From: Streptomyces sp. AC558_RSS880
GTDB taxonomy: Bacteria; Actinomycetota; Actinomycetes; Streptomycetales; Streptomycetaceae
DNA: 64,000 nucleotides
Reading direction: 5' to 3'
Assembly: GCF_019049255.1 (NCBI RefSeq)
Contig: NZ_JAGMUJ010000072.1
Coordinates: 1 to 64,000, forward strand
Of the stretch, positions 47,065-55,900 are shown piece by piece. The translations under genes were made by a program, and so were the position numbers. The notes beneath the pieces are model-generated. The model searched no databases. It was not told the DNA's origin and worked only from the letters and a program-made list of their open reading frames with translations. Each line of letters begins with the position of its first letter. Positions within the stretch are counted from its first letter, which is position 1.

Positions 47065-48459
47065 ATGCCGTCCCACCTCTCCGCGGACCGCCCAGCCGCC
47101 CAGCCGCCAGGACGCGGCCCGGTCGACGCGCTCATCTCGCAGACCCGGCGGCTCAAGGGCGAGGTCGACGCCGCACGCCGGGACAGTCCGGCCGACGCGG
47201 CGGACCCGCGGGAACGCTGGCGGCGCGCGCTGTACGACCTGGCGCTGCATCAGCTCGACGACCTGGACGGGCACCTGGCGCAACTGCGGGACGACCCGCT
47301 CCCCGTGCCGGCGCCGGCACCGCACGACGCCCTGCTCAGCCGGGTCGGCAGCGCGGAGTGGGACCTGCTCACGGACGAGGTGCGCTGGTCCGGGGAGCTG
47401 TACCGGATCCTGGGCCGCGACCCGGCCGCCGCGCCGCTCACCCTCGACGAACTGCCCTCGCTGGTGTTCGAGGAGGACCGGCCCAGGCTGACCGCGATGG
47501 TCACGGACTGTCTCGTCGACGCCCGGCCCATCGACGGGGAGTTCCGCGTCGTACGCCCGGACGACGGTGTACGGACCGTGCACATGATGGGCGAACCGGT
47601 ACTCGGTGCCGACGGCAGCACCGCCTCGATGTGGGCGGTGCTGCGCGACGTCAGCGAACTGCGCCGCTGCCGGCGGGCGGTGAGCGAGACCCGTGACTCG
47701 CTGCACCACCAACGGCACGCCGCCGCGCGGACCGAGCACCGGCTCGCGGTCGAGCTGCAGGAGGCCGTGCTGCCGACGTGGCACGGTCCCCTGCGGTTCC
47801 CGCAGGCCGGCCCGGGAACCCTCGACCTCGCCGCGGCCCACCTGCCGCCGTCGGCGCACGCACGGATCGGCGGCGACTGGTACGACGCCCTGGAACTGTC
47901 CGACGGTACGACGCTGCTCAGCGTCGGCGACCTGACCGGGCACGGCGTCGGCGCGGCCTCGGGCATGACGATGCTGCTCGGCGCCGTACGCGGCATGGCG
48001 ATGACCGGCACCGCGCCGGGACCGCTGCTGGCCTGCCTCAACCGGTTACTGGACACCACCGCGCAGCCGGCCCTGGGCAGCGCCGTCTGTCTGCACTACC
48101 GGCCCGGGACCCGCTCACTGCTGTGGGCGCAGGCCGGACACCCCGCCCCGCTGCTGTTCCGCGGCGGGACGGGGCGGGCGCTGGACGCGCCGGACGGGGT
48201 ACTGCTCGGCGCCGTCTCGGGCGCCTCCTACGGACAGGCCGAGGAGACCCTCGACGCCGGTGACGTACTGCTGCTGCACACCGACGGGCTGGTGCCCGGA
48301 CACGCCGGAGCCACGGCCGCACACCGTCTGCTCGAACTGGCCCCCCGCTTCGCCGCCGCCCGCACCGCGCAGGACTGCGTCCGGGCGGTCACGGAGGAGT
48401 TCGGCGAGCGGGAGCGCGACGACGCCGCCTGTGTGCTCGTCGCCCGGATCACGCCGTAG
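47065..48459 (+). CDS. PAS-SpoIIE/PP2C-type protein phosphatase (RsbU/OsaC-like)
   Basis: A 464-residue signalling phosphatase. Residues 85-220 form a PAS domain (EWDLLTDEVRWSGELYRILG; HMMGEPVLGADGSTASMWAV). The SpoIIE domain covers about 230-464, with metal motifs GGDWYDALELSDGTTLL and VGDLTGHGVGAASGM, QAGHPAPLL, HTDGLVPGH and the last Asp in RERDDAACVLVAR. Such enzymes dephosphorylate anti-sigma-antagonists and so activate SigB-type sigma factors. No membrane segment. ATG 47065; CGGAG about 8 bases before. The preceding 295 bases contain no supported gene. Confidence 0.9.
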   Translation: MPSHLSADRPAAQPPGRGPVDALISQTRRLKGEVDAARRDSPADAADPRERWRRALYDLALHQLDDLDGHLAQLRDDPLPVPAPAPHDALLSRVGSAEWDLLTDEVRWSGELYRILGRDPAAAPLTLDELPSLVFEEDRPRLTAMVTDCLVDARPIDGEFRVVRPDDGVRTVHMMGEPVLGADGSTASMWAVLRDVSELRRCRRAVSETRDSLHHQRHAAARTEHRLAVELQEAVLPTWHGPLRFPQAGPGTLDLAAAHLPPSAHARIGGDWYDALELSDGTTLLSVGDLTGHGVGAASGMTMLLGAVRGMAMTGTAPGPLLACLNRLLDTTAQPALGSAVCLHYRPGTRSLLWAQAGHPAPLLFRGGTGRALDAPDGVLLGAVSGASYGQAEETLDAGDVLLLHTDGLVPGHAGATAAHRLLELAPRFAAARTAQDCVRAVTEEFGERERDDAACVLVARITP

Positions 48460-48487
48460 CGAGCGAGCCCCGCGGGCCGGGCCGCCC

Positions 48488-49978
48488 TCACGCCTGGGCG
48501 CTGCCTCCCTTGCCCCTGGGCCTGGGCAGCACCAGTTCGATCTCCTCCCTGAGTTCCTGGATCCTCGGGTACGAGGCGTACTCGGCGGTGAGCCGGTACA
48601 TCTGGCGCAGCCGGTCCCAGGTGCGGCGCGAGGAGTTCTGGCCCATCGACACCAGGGCGAGGCGCGCGAACCGGTCCGCCTGCTCGGGGTCGTCGGCGAT
48701 GAAGCACGCGGAGGCCATGGACAGGAAGTCGAAGATCTTCGACCGCTGCTGTGCCTCGACCCGCAGTGCCAGCGCCTTGTCCGCGTAGTGCTGGGCGTGC
48801 GCGGCCGCGTCCGGCTCGAACTCCGCGAGCGTCCGGTACGCCAGGGCCTGCATGCCGTACAGGTCCGCCTCGTTGAACAGCTGCATCCAGTTCGGCGGTG
48901 GCACGTCCCCCTTGTCGGAGACGAAGAGGTCCTCCGCCTGTCCCAGGGTGCGGCGCATCGCCTGGCCCTTGCCCATGGACGCCTGCGCCCAGGCCTCGAT
49001 GGTGTGGAACATGGCGCGGGTGCGCGGCAGGACCTCCTCGCCCGAGCCGGACTGGGCGAGTTCCATCAGGTCCATCGCCTCGTCGGGCCGGCCCAGGTGC
49101 ACCATCTGCCGGGCCGCCCGGGAGAGCGCCTCGCCGGCGCGCGGCCGGTCGCCGCCCTCCCGAGCCGCGTGGGCGGCGATCACGAAGTACTTCTGGGCCG
49201 TGGGTTCCATGCCGACGTCGTGCGACATCCAGCCCGCGAGGACGGCGAGGTTGGCGGCGACGCCCCACAGGCGCCGCTGGAGATGGGGTGGGTGGTGGTA
49301 GGCGAGGATGCCGCCCACCTCGTTGAGCTGGCCGACCACCGCCTTACGCTGGAGACCGCCGCCCCGGGCGGCGTCCCAGGCGCGGAACACCTCCACGGAG
49401 CGCTCCAGTTCCTCGATCTCCTGCGAGCCGATCGGGGCGGCCTCGTAACGGTCGAACCCGGCGGGGTCGGCGCGCAGGGGGTCGTCGAGTCGGGGTGCGT
49501 CGGCGGTCAGGGCCGGATCGGTGTGCAGCCAGTCGTGCATGGCGCTGCTGAGTGCGGAGCCCGCGGTGAGCGCGGCACCCGCGCCCACCAAGCCGCGTCG
49601 GTTGAGCATGAGGTCCATTCCCGTGAATTCGGTGAGGACCTCGGCTGTCCGCTCGGGCGCCCACGGCACTCCGTCGGGATGTTCCGCACTCCCGGGGCGT
49701 GGCCGTTTCCCCGTACGCCCGTGCCGGACCAGACCGAGATCCTCGATGGTCACGACACGGCCGAGACGCTCGGTGAACAGGGCCGCCAGCACCCGCGGTA
49801 CGGGATCGCGCGGGATCTCTCCCATGTCGATCCACCGCCGCACCCGGGAGGTGTCGGTCGCCAGCTGGGGGTGGCCCATGGCCGCCGCCTGCCGGTTGAC
49901 CAGCCTCGCGAGTTCGCCCTTGGACCAGCCGGCCAGGCCGAACAGGTCCGAGAGCCGGGTGTTGGGTTGTCCGCTCAC
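48488..49978 (-). CDS. nsdB: NsdA/NsdB-family TPR regulator
   Basis: A 496-residue protein. N-terminal ~60 residues are an HTH-like domain (LFGLAGWSKGELARLVNRQA, DTSRVRRWIDMGEIPRDPVP), followed by RVVTIEDLGL and a long helical part with TPR-like repeats (PTAQKYFVIAAHAAREGGDR, MEAMDLMELAQSG-type, ALAYRTLAEFEPDAAAHAQH). It matches the Streptomyces family of NsdA and NsdB, negative regulators of development and antibiotic production. The choice of NsdB is by synteny (SCO7252 from memory), including the divergent phosphotransferase. GTG 49978 restores the conserved start. Four GCCAG repeats lie upstream. Confidence 0.8.
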   Translation of the reverse strand: MSGQPNTRLSDLFGLAGWSKGELARLVNRQAAAMGHPQLATDTSRVRRWIDMGEIPRDPVPRVLAALFTERLGRVVTIEDLGLVRHGRTGKRPRPGSAEHPDGVPWAPERTAEVLTEFTGMDLMLNRRGLVGAGAALTAGSALSSAMHDWLHTDPALTADAPRLDDPLRADPAGFDRYEAAPIGSQEIEELERSVEVFRAWDAARGGGLQRKAVVGQLNEVGGILAYHHPPHLQRRLWGVAANLAVLAGWMSHDVGMEPTAQKYFVIAAHAAREGGDRPRAGEALSRAARQMVHLGRPDEAMDLMELAQSGSGEEVLPRTRAMFHTIEAWAQASMGKGQAMRRTLGQAEDLFVSDKGDVPPPNWMQLFNEADLYGMQALAYRTLAEFEPDAAAHAQHYADKALALRVEAQQRSKIFDFLSMASACFIADDPEQADRFARLALVSMGQNSSRRTWDRLRQMYRLTAEYASYPRIQELREEIELVLPRPRGKGGSAQA

Positions 49979-50007
49979 GTCAAGCCCCCAGGTTCTCGGC
50001 TGAGTTG

Positions 50008-50081
50008 ACAGTAGCCCGGTGCGGGTTGCCGGGCGACTATTCGCCAGGGTTCGCCAGGGTGCGCCAGATGGTGTGCCAGGG
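50008..50081 (-). promoter_or_regulatory. nsdB promoter region with helically phased GCCAG repeats
   Basis: Minus-strand TACTGT (50008-50013) is a plausible -10. Upstream, TTCGCCAGGG (50040-50049, 50050-50059), tgcgccagat (50060-50069) and tgtgccaggg (50072-50081) repeat the core GCCAG with a 10-base, then 12-base, period, about one helical turn. This is the layout of a multi-dimer activator or repressor site; it could equally serve the divergent gene at 50213. Confidence 0.5.
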
Positions 50082-50212
50082 GGCATCGGGTGTCGAGTAG
50101 GAACGCGCCACCACGACCCCGTCGCCACAGGGGCATTCCCCAGGGTGCGCCCGGGCGGCCGGGCCGGGTGGTGCGCTGACGTCGCAGGCACACGAAGGGA
50201 TCTGTATCACCC

Positions 50213-51325
50213 ATGTACGCAGCATCGTCCTCCGTGTCCGCCCCGCCCCGGCCGCTGCGCCCCCGTCCGTCGGACAGCGGCCCCTACCTCGCCCCCGCGC
50301 GCCCGGCGAACCCCGTGCTCGGCGCGGGCAACGTACGGCGCACCGCGGGACCGGGCACCCAGCCGCTCAGCGGGAGGCTCGACCTGTCCGGCCCGCAGGG
50401 CGCCCAGCTGCGCACGGCGATCACGTCGGTGCACCGCATCTGCCCGGAGTTCGCGCCGGTCCAGGTGCTGCGCCGCACCGGCCGGTCCGTCCTGCTGGTC
50501 GGCACCACCGGCCGGAGCACCGCGGTCGCCAAGTGCTTACTGGACCACTCCCCCGCGTGGAGCGAACGGATCCGCCACGAAATAGCGGCATACCGCTCGT
50601 TCGTCCGGCACCGCCCGCCCGTGCGGGCGCCCCGGCTGATCGCGGCGGACCCGGACAACGGCACGCTGGTGATCGAGCGGCTGCCCGGCCGGGTGGCGGC
50701 GCTCCAGCGGCACCCGGTGGAGGCACCGCCGCGGGCGGACATCAGGGCGGCACTCGGCGCGATCTGCCGGCTGAACTCCTGGCGGCCGCCGGCCGGGACG
50801 TTCGACGCGCCGCTGGACTACGCGGCTCGCATCTCCCGGTACCACGAACTGGGTCTGCTCACCGACCGGGACCTCGGCGACCTGCAGAAGCTGCTGCACG
50901 GCATCGCGCTGGCGACCGGCCGGCAGGGCATGGGCCAGTTCTGCCACGGCGACGCCCTGCTCTCCAACATCCTGATCTCACCGGCCGGTCCGGTGCTGGT
51001 GGACTGGGAGCACGCGGGCTGGTACCTGCCGGGATACGACCTGGCGACGCTGTGGTCGGTGCTGGGGGACGCGCCGGTGGCGCGGCGTCAGATCAGCCAG
51101 ATCGCCCAGTCGGCGGGGCCCGCCTCGCGGGACGCCTTCCTGGTGAACCTGATGTTGGTGCTGACCCGGGAGATCCGTACCTACGAGACGGCCGTACAGC
51201 GTTCGATGCAGGACACGTCCCCCTCGGCCCCGTCCGGCGAGGAACACCGCCTGCTCCTCCGCCGCCTCCACGACGACTGCCAGATGGCCCGCCGAGCGGT
51301 ACGCGCAGCGGTGGGCACCCGCTGA
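50213..51325 (+). CDS. Aminoglycoside-phosphotransferase-fold kinase
   Basis: A 370-residue APH/choline-kinase-fold protein. Brenner motif FCHGDALLSNILI (D and N), metal motif VLVDWEHAGWYLPGYDLA, and AKCLLDHSPAWSERIRHEIA for the Lys strand. The first 50 residues are Pro/Ser-rich and likely disordered. It is not a canonical resistance enzyme; the substrate is unknown. It is divergent from nsdB as in related species, so the two are probably functionally linked. ATG 50213 with AAGGGA upstream. Confidence 0.8.
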   Translation: MYAASSSVSAPPRPLRPRPSDSGPYLAPARPANPVLGAGNVRRTAGPGTQPLSGRLDLSGPQGAQLRTAITSVHRICPEFAPVQVLRRTGRSVLLVGTTGRSTAVAKCLLDHSPAWSERIRHEIAAYRSFVRHRPPVRAPRLIAADPDNGTLVIERLPGRVAALQRHPVEAPPRADIRAALGAICRLNSWRPPAGTFDAPLDYAARISRYHELGLLTDRDLGDLQKLLHGIALATGRQGMGQFCHGDALLSNILISPAGPVLVDWEHAGWYLPGYDLATLWSVLGDAPVARRQISQIAQSAGPASRDAFLVNLMLVLTREIRTYETAVQRSMQDTSPSAPSGEEHRLLLRRLHDDCQMARRAVRAAVGTR

Positions 51326-51369
51326 CACCCCCATCACCCCAGCTGCGCCACCTGTGCCGCTTCAGCTAC

Positions 51370-51520
51370 GGGCAATCGTGCCTCCCCCAGTGCCTTAAGG
51401 GCCTGGGAGGTGCCCCCAGGGCGGCACGGGTGGGCGGTGGGGGTACCTCCCGCTCATGGGGGGTCCCTCCCGCTCGAGCGGAGTCGAGAGTGGGGGAGAA
51501 GCCGAGAGTGGGGGAGGCAC
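51370..51520. repeat. Cluster of Streptomyces-type interspersed repeats
   Basis: Within the 416-base spacer after the phosphotransferase: CCTCCCGCTC at 51446-51455 and 51466-51475 (20-base period); CGAGAGTGGGGGAG at 51485-51498 and 51503-51516 (18-base period); a hairpin CCTGGG (51402-51407) / CCCAGG (51415-51420); and CTCCC...GGGAG around 51381-51409, which may terminate the upstream gene. Such motifs are scattered between genes in many Streptomyces, though their function is uncertain. The rest of 51326-51741 shows no gene. Confidence 0.65.
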
Positions 51521-51741
51521 CCCGCAACGCCGGGCTGCGCAACACCCCCCGCCCCACCACCACTGGCGTACACCACTGACGCCCCGCAGGCCCGACACCC
51601 ACCACCACGAAACCGACGCGCACCCTCATTGACAAGGTAATACGCGCCTCCCTGGGCATGATTGACGGATCATCAGCCGACCGGTACCACTGACACACCG
51701 CTCGGCTCCCGTCACACGCCCCACCGCCCCAGGAGGCCGCA

Positions 51742-53670
51742 TTGAGACAACCCGTCCCCACCCGGATCGCCCTCCGCGCCCTCGCCGCAGCCACCCTCAC
51801 CCTCCCCCTCCTGGGCGCAGCCCCCTCCGCCACCCCGCCGAGCACCGCCCACCTCCAGCACGCGTTCGCCACCGCCGCCGCCGAGTACGACGTGCCGCAG
51901 AGCGTGCTGCTGGGCGTCTCCTACCTCCAGTCCCGCTGGGACGCCCACGGCGGCGCCCCGAGCGTGACCGGCGGCTACGGACCGATGCACCTCACGGACG
52001 CCCGCACCGCGCTCGCCGCCTCCGACCACCACTCCTCCGGCACGGAGGACCCGCGCGGCGACGAGGCCCGCCCGCCGAAACGTCCCGGGGCACGAGCGGC
52101 ACCGACCGAGGAGCTGCCGGACCGGCTCACCACGCTGCCGGAAGCCGCCCGCCTGACCGGCCTCAGCCCCGAACGCCTGCGCGAGGACCCGGCCGCGAAC
52201 GTGGCGGGCGGCGCCGCCCTGCTGGCCGAGGCCCAGCGCCGACTGGGCGGGCCGAGGAGCGACGACCCCGCGGACTGGTACGCGGCGGTCGCCCTCTTCT
52301 CCGGCGCGGACGACACCGCGTCGGCGGCGGCGTACGCCCACGACGTGTACGAGGTGATCCGCGCGGGCGGGACACGGGTCACGGACGCCGGACAGCGGGT
52401 GGTCCTGGACGCCCGCCCGGACCTCGTACCCGACACCGCGGCGCTGGAGCGCGCCGGACTGCGCACCGCCTCCGCCACCGGGACGGAGTGCCCGAAGACG
52501 GTGTCGTGCGAATGGATCCCGGCGCCGTACGAGGAGTTCGGCGACGGCGACTACGGCAACCACGACCTGGGGAACCGGCCCGCCTCGCAGCGCATCCGGT
52601 ACATCGTCGTCCACGACACGGAGGGCGCCTGGGAGGGCGTTCTCGACATGGTGCAGGACCCCACCTATGTGTCCTGGCAATACAGTCTGCGCTCCACGGA
52701 CGGCCACATCGCCCAGCATGTGAAGGCGAAGGACGTGGCCTGGCACGCGGGCAACTGGTACGTCAACGCGGGGTCGATCGGTCTGGAGCACGAGGGTTTC
52801 CTGGCGGATCCCGACGCCTGGTACACCGAGACGATGTACCGGTCCTCGGCCCGGCTGGTGAAGTACCTCGCCGAGAAGTACGACATCCCGCTGGACCGGC
52901 AGCACATCCTCGGCCACGACACGGTGCCGGGGACGACCACCGCCACCATCCCCGGCATGCACACCGACCCCGGACCGTACTGGGACTGGCGGCACTACTT
53001 CGAACTGCTGGGCGAACCCCTGAAGGCCACGGCCGGCGAGAACGCCGGCGTCGTCACGATCCGGCCCCACTACTCCGCCAACCGCCCCGTCTTCACGGGC
53101 TGCGAGACCGCGGGCGAGCCGTGCGCCACCCACGGGTCGAGCGCGGTGCGGCTGTACTCCGACCACGCCGAGGACTCCCCGCTGATCAGGGACATCGGCC
53201 TCGGCTCCGCCCCGACCACCGGGGTGAACGACCTGTCCTCGCGGGTCTCCACGGGTCAGCAGTACGCGGTCGCCGACCGCTGGGGCGACTGGACCGCCAT
53301 CTGGTACCTCGGTCAGAAGGCCTGGTTCAAGAACCCGAAGGAACAGCCGACCGCCGTGCCCGCGAAGGGCAGGGTCGTCACCCCGAGGAAGGGCCTCGGC
53401 TCGGTGCCGGTGTACGGAAGGGCGTACCCGGAGAAGGCCGCCTACCCGGAGGGCGTACCGGCCCAGGCGGTGTCGCCGCTGCCGTACACGGTGCTCGAGG
53501 GCCAGAAGTACGTGACCGGGGGCAAGGTGCCCGGTGAGTACTACTACGCGGTGACCTTCGACGAGGCGTCCCACCAGGTGGTGCGGGGCGAGGACCTGTA
53601 CTACGAGATCCAGTTCGGCCACCGGGTCGGCTTCGTCCGGGCGGCGGACGTGACGGTGACGTCGTCGTAG
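51742..53670 (+). CDS. Secreted N-acetylmuramoyl-L-alanine amidase with lytic-transglycosylase-like N-terminus
   Basis: A 642-residue exported cell-wall hydrolase. Residues 1-27 are a signal peptide (ALAAATLTLPLLGAA). Residues 35-165 resemble a goose-lysozyme/SLT-type domain (VPQSVLLGVSYLQSRWDAH; GYGPMHLTD) lacking a clear catalytic Glu. The Amidase_2 domain lies at about 285-420: first zinc His in YIVVHDTEGAW, WHAGNWYVNAGSIGLEHEGF, and HILGHDTVPGT. C-terminal SH3-like regions follow (VSTGQQYAVADRWGDWTAIW). TTG at 51742 is the start: AGGAGG is 5 bases upstream and the frame gives the signal peptide directly. Confidence 0.85.
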   Translation: MRQPVPTRIALRALAAATLTLPLLGAAPSATPPSTAHLQHAFATAAAEYDVPQSVLLGVSYLQSRWDAHGGAPSVTGGYGPMHLTDARTALAASDHHSSGTEDPRGDEARPPKRPGARAAPTEELPDRLTTLPEAARLTGLSPERLREDPAANVAGGAALLAEAQRRLGGPRSDDPADWYAAVALFSGADDTASAAAYAHDVYEVIRAGGTRVTDAGQRVVLDARPDLVPDTAALERAGLRTASATGTECPKTVSCEWIPAPYEEFGDGDYGNHDLGNRPASQRIRYIVVHDTEGAWEGVLDMVQDPTYVSWQYSLRSTDGHIAQHVKAKDVAWHAGNWYVNAGSIGLEHEGFLADPDAWYTETMYRSSARLVKYLAEKYDIPLDRQHILGHDTVPGTTTATIPGMHTDPGPYWDWRHYFELLGEPLKATAGENAGVVTIRPHYSANRPVFTGCETAGEPCATHGSSAVRLYSDHAEDSPLIRDIGLGSAPTTGVNDLSSRVSTGQQYAVADRWGDWTAIWYLGQKAWFKNPKEQPTAVPAKGRVVTPRKGLGSVPVYGRAYPEKAAYPEGVPAQAVSPLPYTVLEGQKYVTGGKVPGEYYYAVTFDEASHQVVRGEDLYYEIQFGHRVGFVRAADVTVTSS

Positions 53671-53692
53671 CGGCGCGCAGGACGTAGCGGGA

Positions 53693-53719
53693 GGGCCGGG
53701 TTCCCACGGAACCCGGCCC
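53693..53719. terminator. 12-base perfect bidirectional terminator
   Basis: GGGCCGGGTTCC (53693-53704) pairs with GGAACCCGGCCC (53708-53719) around a 3-base loop, between the convergent amidase (stop 53670) and the hypothetical gene (stop 53726). It can serve both. Confidence 0.85.
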
Positions 53720-53725
53720 CTTGTG

Positions 53726-54223
53726 TCAGCCCTGCTGGAACAGCTCCGCGGGGAGCGGCTTGAGGAGGGCGTACAGGTCGTCGGTGATGGGGCGGTCCCA
53801 GGCGGCGATGGTCACCAGGACGTTGTCGCTGCGGTCGAACTGCACGCAGGAGATCCGGCCCTCGGAGAGCTTGACCCGGCGCACGATCAGCAGGTTGTCG
53901 CCCTGCATCACCGGCACGTCCTCGGTGCCGACGACGGTGATCTCCTCGTCGTTCTCCAGCGCCAGCAGCAGCTGTCCCACCTCGAAGGGGACCTCGCCCT
54001 CCGGAATGTCCCGGGCCGGGGAGCCCTCGGGCAGATTGCCGATGACCATCGCGGGGCCGCGGCCGCCGAACAGGTCGTAGCGCAGGAAGACGCCCTGGCA
54101 GCTTCCGTCGGGGGCGGGCAGCAGCCCGGCGCCCAGGTTGCCGGGCCAGTCACCCGGGTCCATGGCCAGAACGTCGAAGTCGGGCCCGGCGGGCGTGGCA
54201 CTGCGGCGGCGGAGGAACGACAT
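53726..54223 (-). CDS. Conserved hypothetical protein
   Basis: A 165-residue protein that I cannot assign to a named family. It starts MSFLRRRSATPAGPDFDVLA and looks like a compact beta-rich fold: SCQGVFLRYDLFGGRGPAMV, PFEVGQLLLALENDEEITVV, DNLLIVRRVKLSEGRISCVQ and ending LLKPLPAELFQQG. No signal or membrane segment. TACCAT (54230-54235, minus strand) lies exactly 6 bases before the ATG, predicting a leaderless transcript. It is followed by a strong terminator. Confidence 0.65.
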   Translation of the reverse strand: MSFLRRRSATPAGPDFDVLAMDPGDWPGNLGAGLLPAPDGSCQGVFLRYDLFGGRGPAMVIGNLPEGSPARDIPEGEVPFEVGQLLLALENDEEITVVGTEDVPVMQGDNLLIVRRVKLSEGRISCVQFDRSDNVLVTIAAWDRPITDDLYALLKPLPAELFQQG

Positions 54224-54393
54224 GCCGCCATGGTACGTGCCCGGACCCGCGTATGGACGGTCGGGCGACACCCGCTCCGGCCACCCGGACCACCGGTGCC
54301 GCTCGTGGTGGCGGGCCACGAACGGGGGGAGGCACCTCGCGGTGCCGAGTCGCGCAACCCCTGCCCCGCCCCGGCTCAGCCGGCCCCTCCGGA

Positions 54394-55296
54394 CTACTCC
54401 TCCGGTGCCGCCGGAGGAATCACCGCGACCGGACTCACCGCGTGGAGCAGCACCGCCTGCGTCACCGACCCCATCATGCGGGCCGGCGCCAGCAGCCGAC
54501 GCCGATGACGGCCCACGACGACCAGCTCGGCGTCCCGCGACGCCTCGACCAGATGGCCGGCCGCGTCTCCGGGCAGCACGTCGATCCCGGCGGTGACCTC
54601 GGGATGCCGCTCCCGGTGCGGAGCGAGGAAGCCGTCGACGAGAAGGCGGTTCTCGTGCTCGACAGCACCCTGATCGACCTGCGGCGGAGGCATCTCCCCG
54701 GGCAGCATCCAGGTCTGCAGCGGCCACGGATAGGCGGCGAGCACCCGCAGCCGGGCACCGCGCAGCGCCGCCTCCGCGAAGGCGAAGGCGAGCGTGGCCT
54801 CGTCGGGGCCGTCGGCGTTCAGGCCGACCACCACGGGCCGGTCGGACCCGCCCGGCGTCCCCTCCTCGCCACCGCGCCCGGGCCGGGGCACGACGACGAC
54901 CGGGCACTCGGCGTCGCGGGCCGCGGCCAGGGAATTGGAGCCGAGCAGCAGGCTGGCGAAGCCCCCGCGGCCCCGGGAGCCGAGCACCAGCAGCCGGGCC
55001 GCGGCCCCCACTTCGGGCAGCAGCACCCCGGGCGCCCCCTCCAGCACGGCGTACTCGACGGCGGGCAGGCCGCCGCGCTGTGCCAGGTGACCGCGGACCT
55101 GGTCGAGGACCGGGTCCTCGTCGGGGTCGGGCGGCCCGGCCGCCAGCACCTCGGGCTGTGTCCAGGGGGCGTACTGGCGTACGTGCACGATCCGCAGCGG
55201 GGCCCCGCGCCGGCGTGCGGCGTCGAGGGCCCACTCCAGGGCGCGCAGACTGTCGTCCGAACCGTCGACCGCCGCGACGACCGGCTGGGTGTTCAT
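54394..55296 (-). CDS. Universal stress protein, two tandem USP domains (second copy)
   Basis: A 300-residue tandem USP. Domain 1 (4-142) has GSRGRGGFASLLLGSNSLAA and ECPVVVVPRPG, a full ATP-binding pattern. Domain 2 (158-298) has GRHRRRLLAPARMMGSVTQA and SPVAVIPPAAPEE, with a weaker loop. It is a paralogue of the protein at 8173-9045, about 45 kb away. ATG 55296 follows GGCGAGGAACC. Probably a stress- or dormancy-induced ATP-binding protein. Confidence 0.9.
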   Translation of the reverse strand: MNTQPVVAAVDGSDDSLRALEWALDAARRRGAPLRIVHVRQYAPWTQPEVLAAGPPDPDEDPVLDQVRGHLAQRGGLPAVEYAVLEGAPGVLLPEVGAAARLLVLGSRGRGGFASLLLGSNSLAAARDAECPVVVVPRPGRGGEEGTPGGSDRPVVVGLNADGPDEATLAFAFAEAALRGARLRVLAAYPWPLQTWMLPGEMPPPQVDQGAVEHENRLLVDGFLAPHRERHPEVTAGIDVLPGDAAGHLVEASRDAELVVVGRHRRRLLAPARMMGSVTQAVLLHAVSPVAVIPPAAPEE

Positions 55297-55429
55297 GGTT
55301 CCTCGCCTCCGGGATACGACCATCGCTCTTCGCCCCCCGGCCAGCCTGACTCAGGCGCGGGCCGGGAACGGCGCTTCGGATCGCGTGTCCGGAAAAACGC
55401 GCGGAACACCCCCGTGGCGGCGACGCCGC

Positions 55430-55672
55430 TCACGTCAGGTCGAACTCCCCCTCCCGCGCTCCCGACACGAACGCGCCCCACTCGGCGGGGGTGAAGATCA
55501 GGGAAGGGCTCTCCGGACTGCCACTGTTGCGCATGGCGATAAAGCCCTCCACGAAGGCGATCTGGACATCGCCCAGGCCACGGCTGCTGGACTGCCACTG
55601 CGCGTTGCTGAGGTCCAGGTCCGGCTTGTCCCAGCCCATGAGCGGGCGCTGCTGGGTGGTGCTCTCGGCCAC
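55430..55672 (-). CDS. Orphan DUF397 protein
   Basis: An 80-residue DUF397 protein. Typical parts: DLDLSNAQWQSSSRGLGDVQ, AFVEGFIAMRNSG, and LIFTPAEWGAFVSGAREGEFDL. These small proteins are normally encoded next to an XRE regulator (the WhiJ/BldB-type systems of Streptomyces), acting as its partner. No such regulator is adjacent here. GTG 55672 with GGGAGGAGCAC upstream; TAGGCT about 35 bases before is a possible -10. Probable orphan member that cooperates with a distant regulator. Confidence 0.85.
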   Translation of the reverse strand: MAESTTQQRPLMGWDKPDLDLSNAQWQSSSRGLGDVQIAFVEGFIAMRNSGSPESPSLIFTPAEWGAFVSGAREGEFDLT

Positions 55673-55900
55673 GTCCGTGCTCCTCCCGATTACCGTCGTC
55701 CGCGGGCCAGCCTAGCGATCGGTCCCTGCCCCCGACAGGCCGCGAGGAGCACCTTTCGCGAGGGCGCCGGGGCAGGCGGATCAAACCGGGCCGGCGCGCT
55801 TTGAACCCACGGCGGCGTACCGACGTACTGGTGGGGGCGGGCCCGCTCACCGGGCCCTGTTCGCCATGCCAGCGCAGGACCGCACGGAAGGACCCTCCGG

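Noticed and set aside
46925..47491. Open frame beginning before the SpoIIE phosphatase
   Set aside because: It runs across the PAS-coding region in another frame with Ser/Arg-rich composition; only the first 40 codons are intergenic and have no family match.
51441..51446. GGGTAC resembling a SigB -10 box
   Set aside because: It lies inside the interspersed-repeat block and has no gene start in the right position on that strand.
51366..51872. Minus-strand open frame over the repeat block
   Set aside because: It is made largely of repeat sequence and overlaps the signal peptide of the amidase gene.
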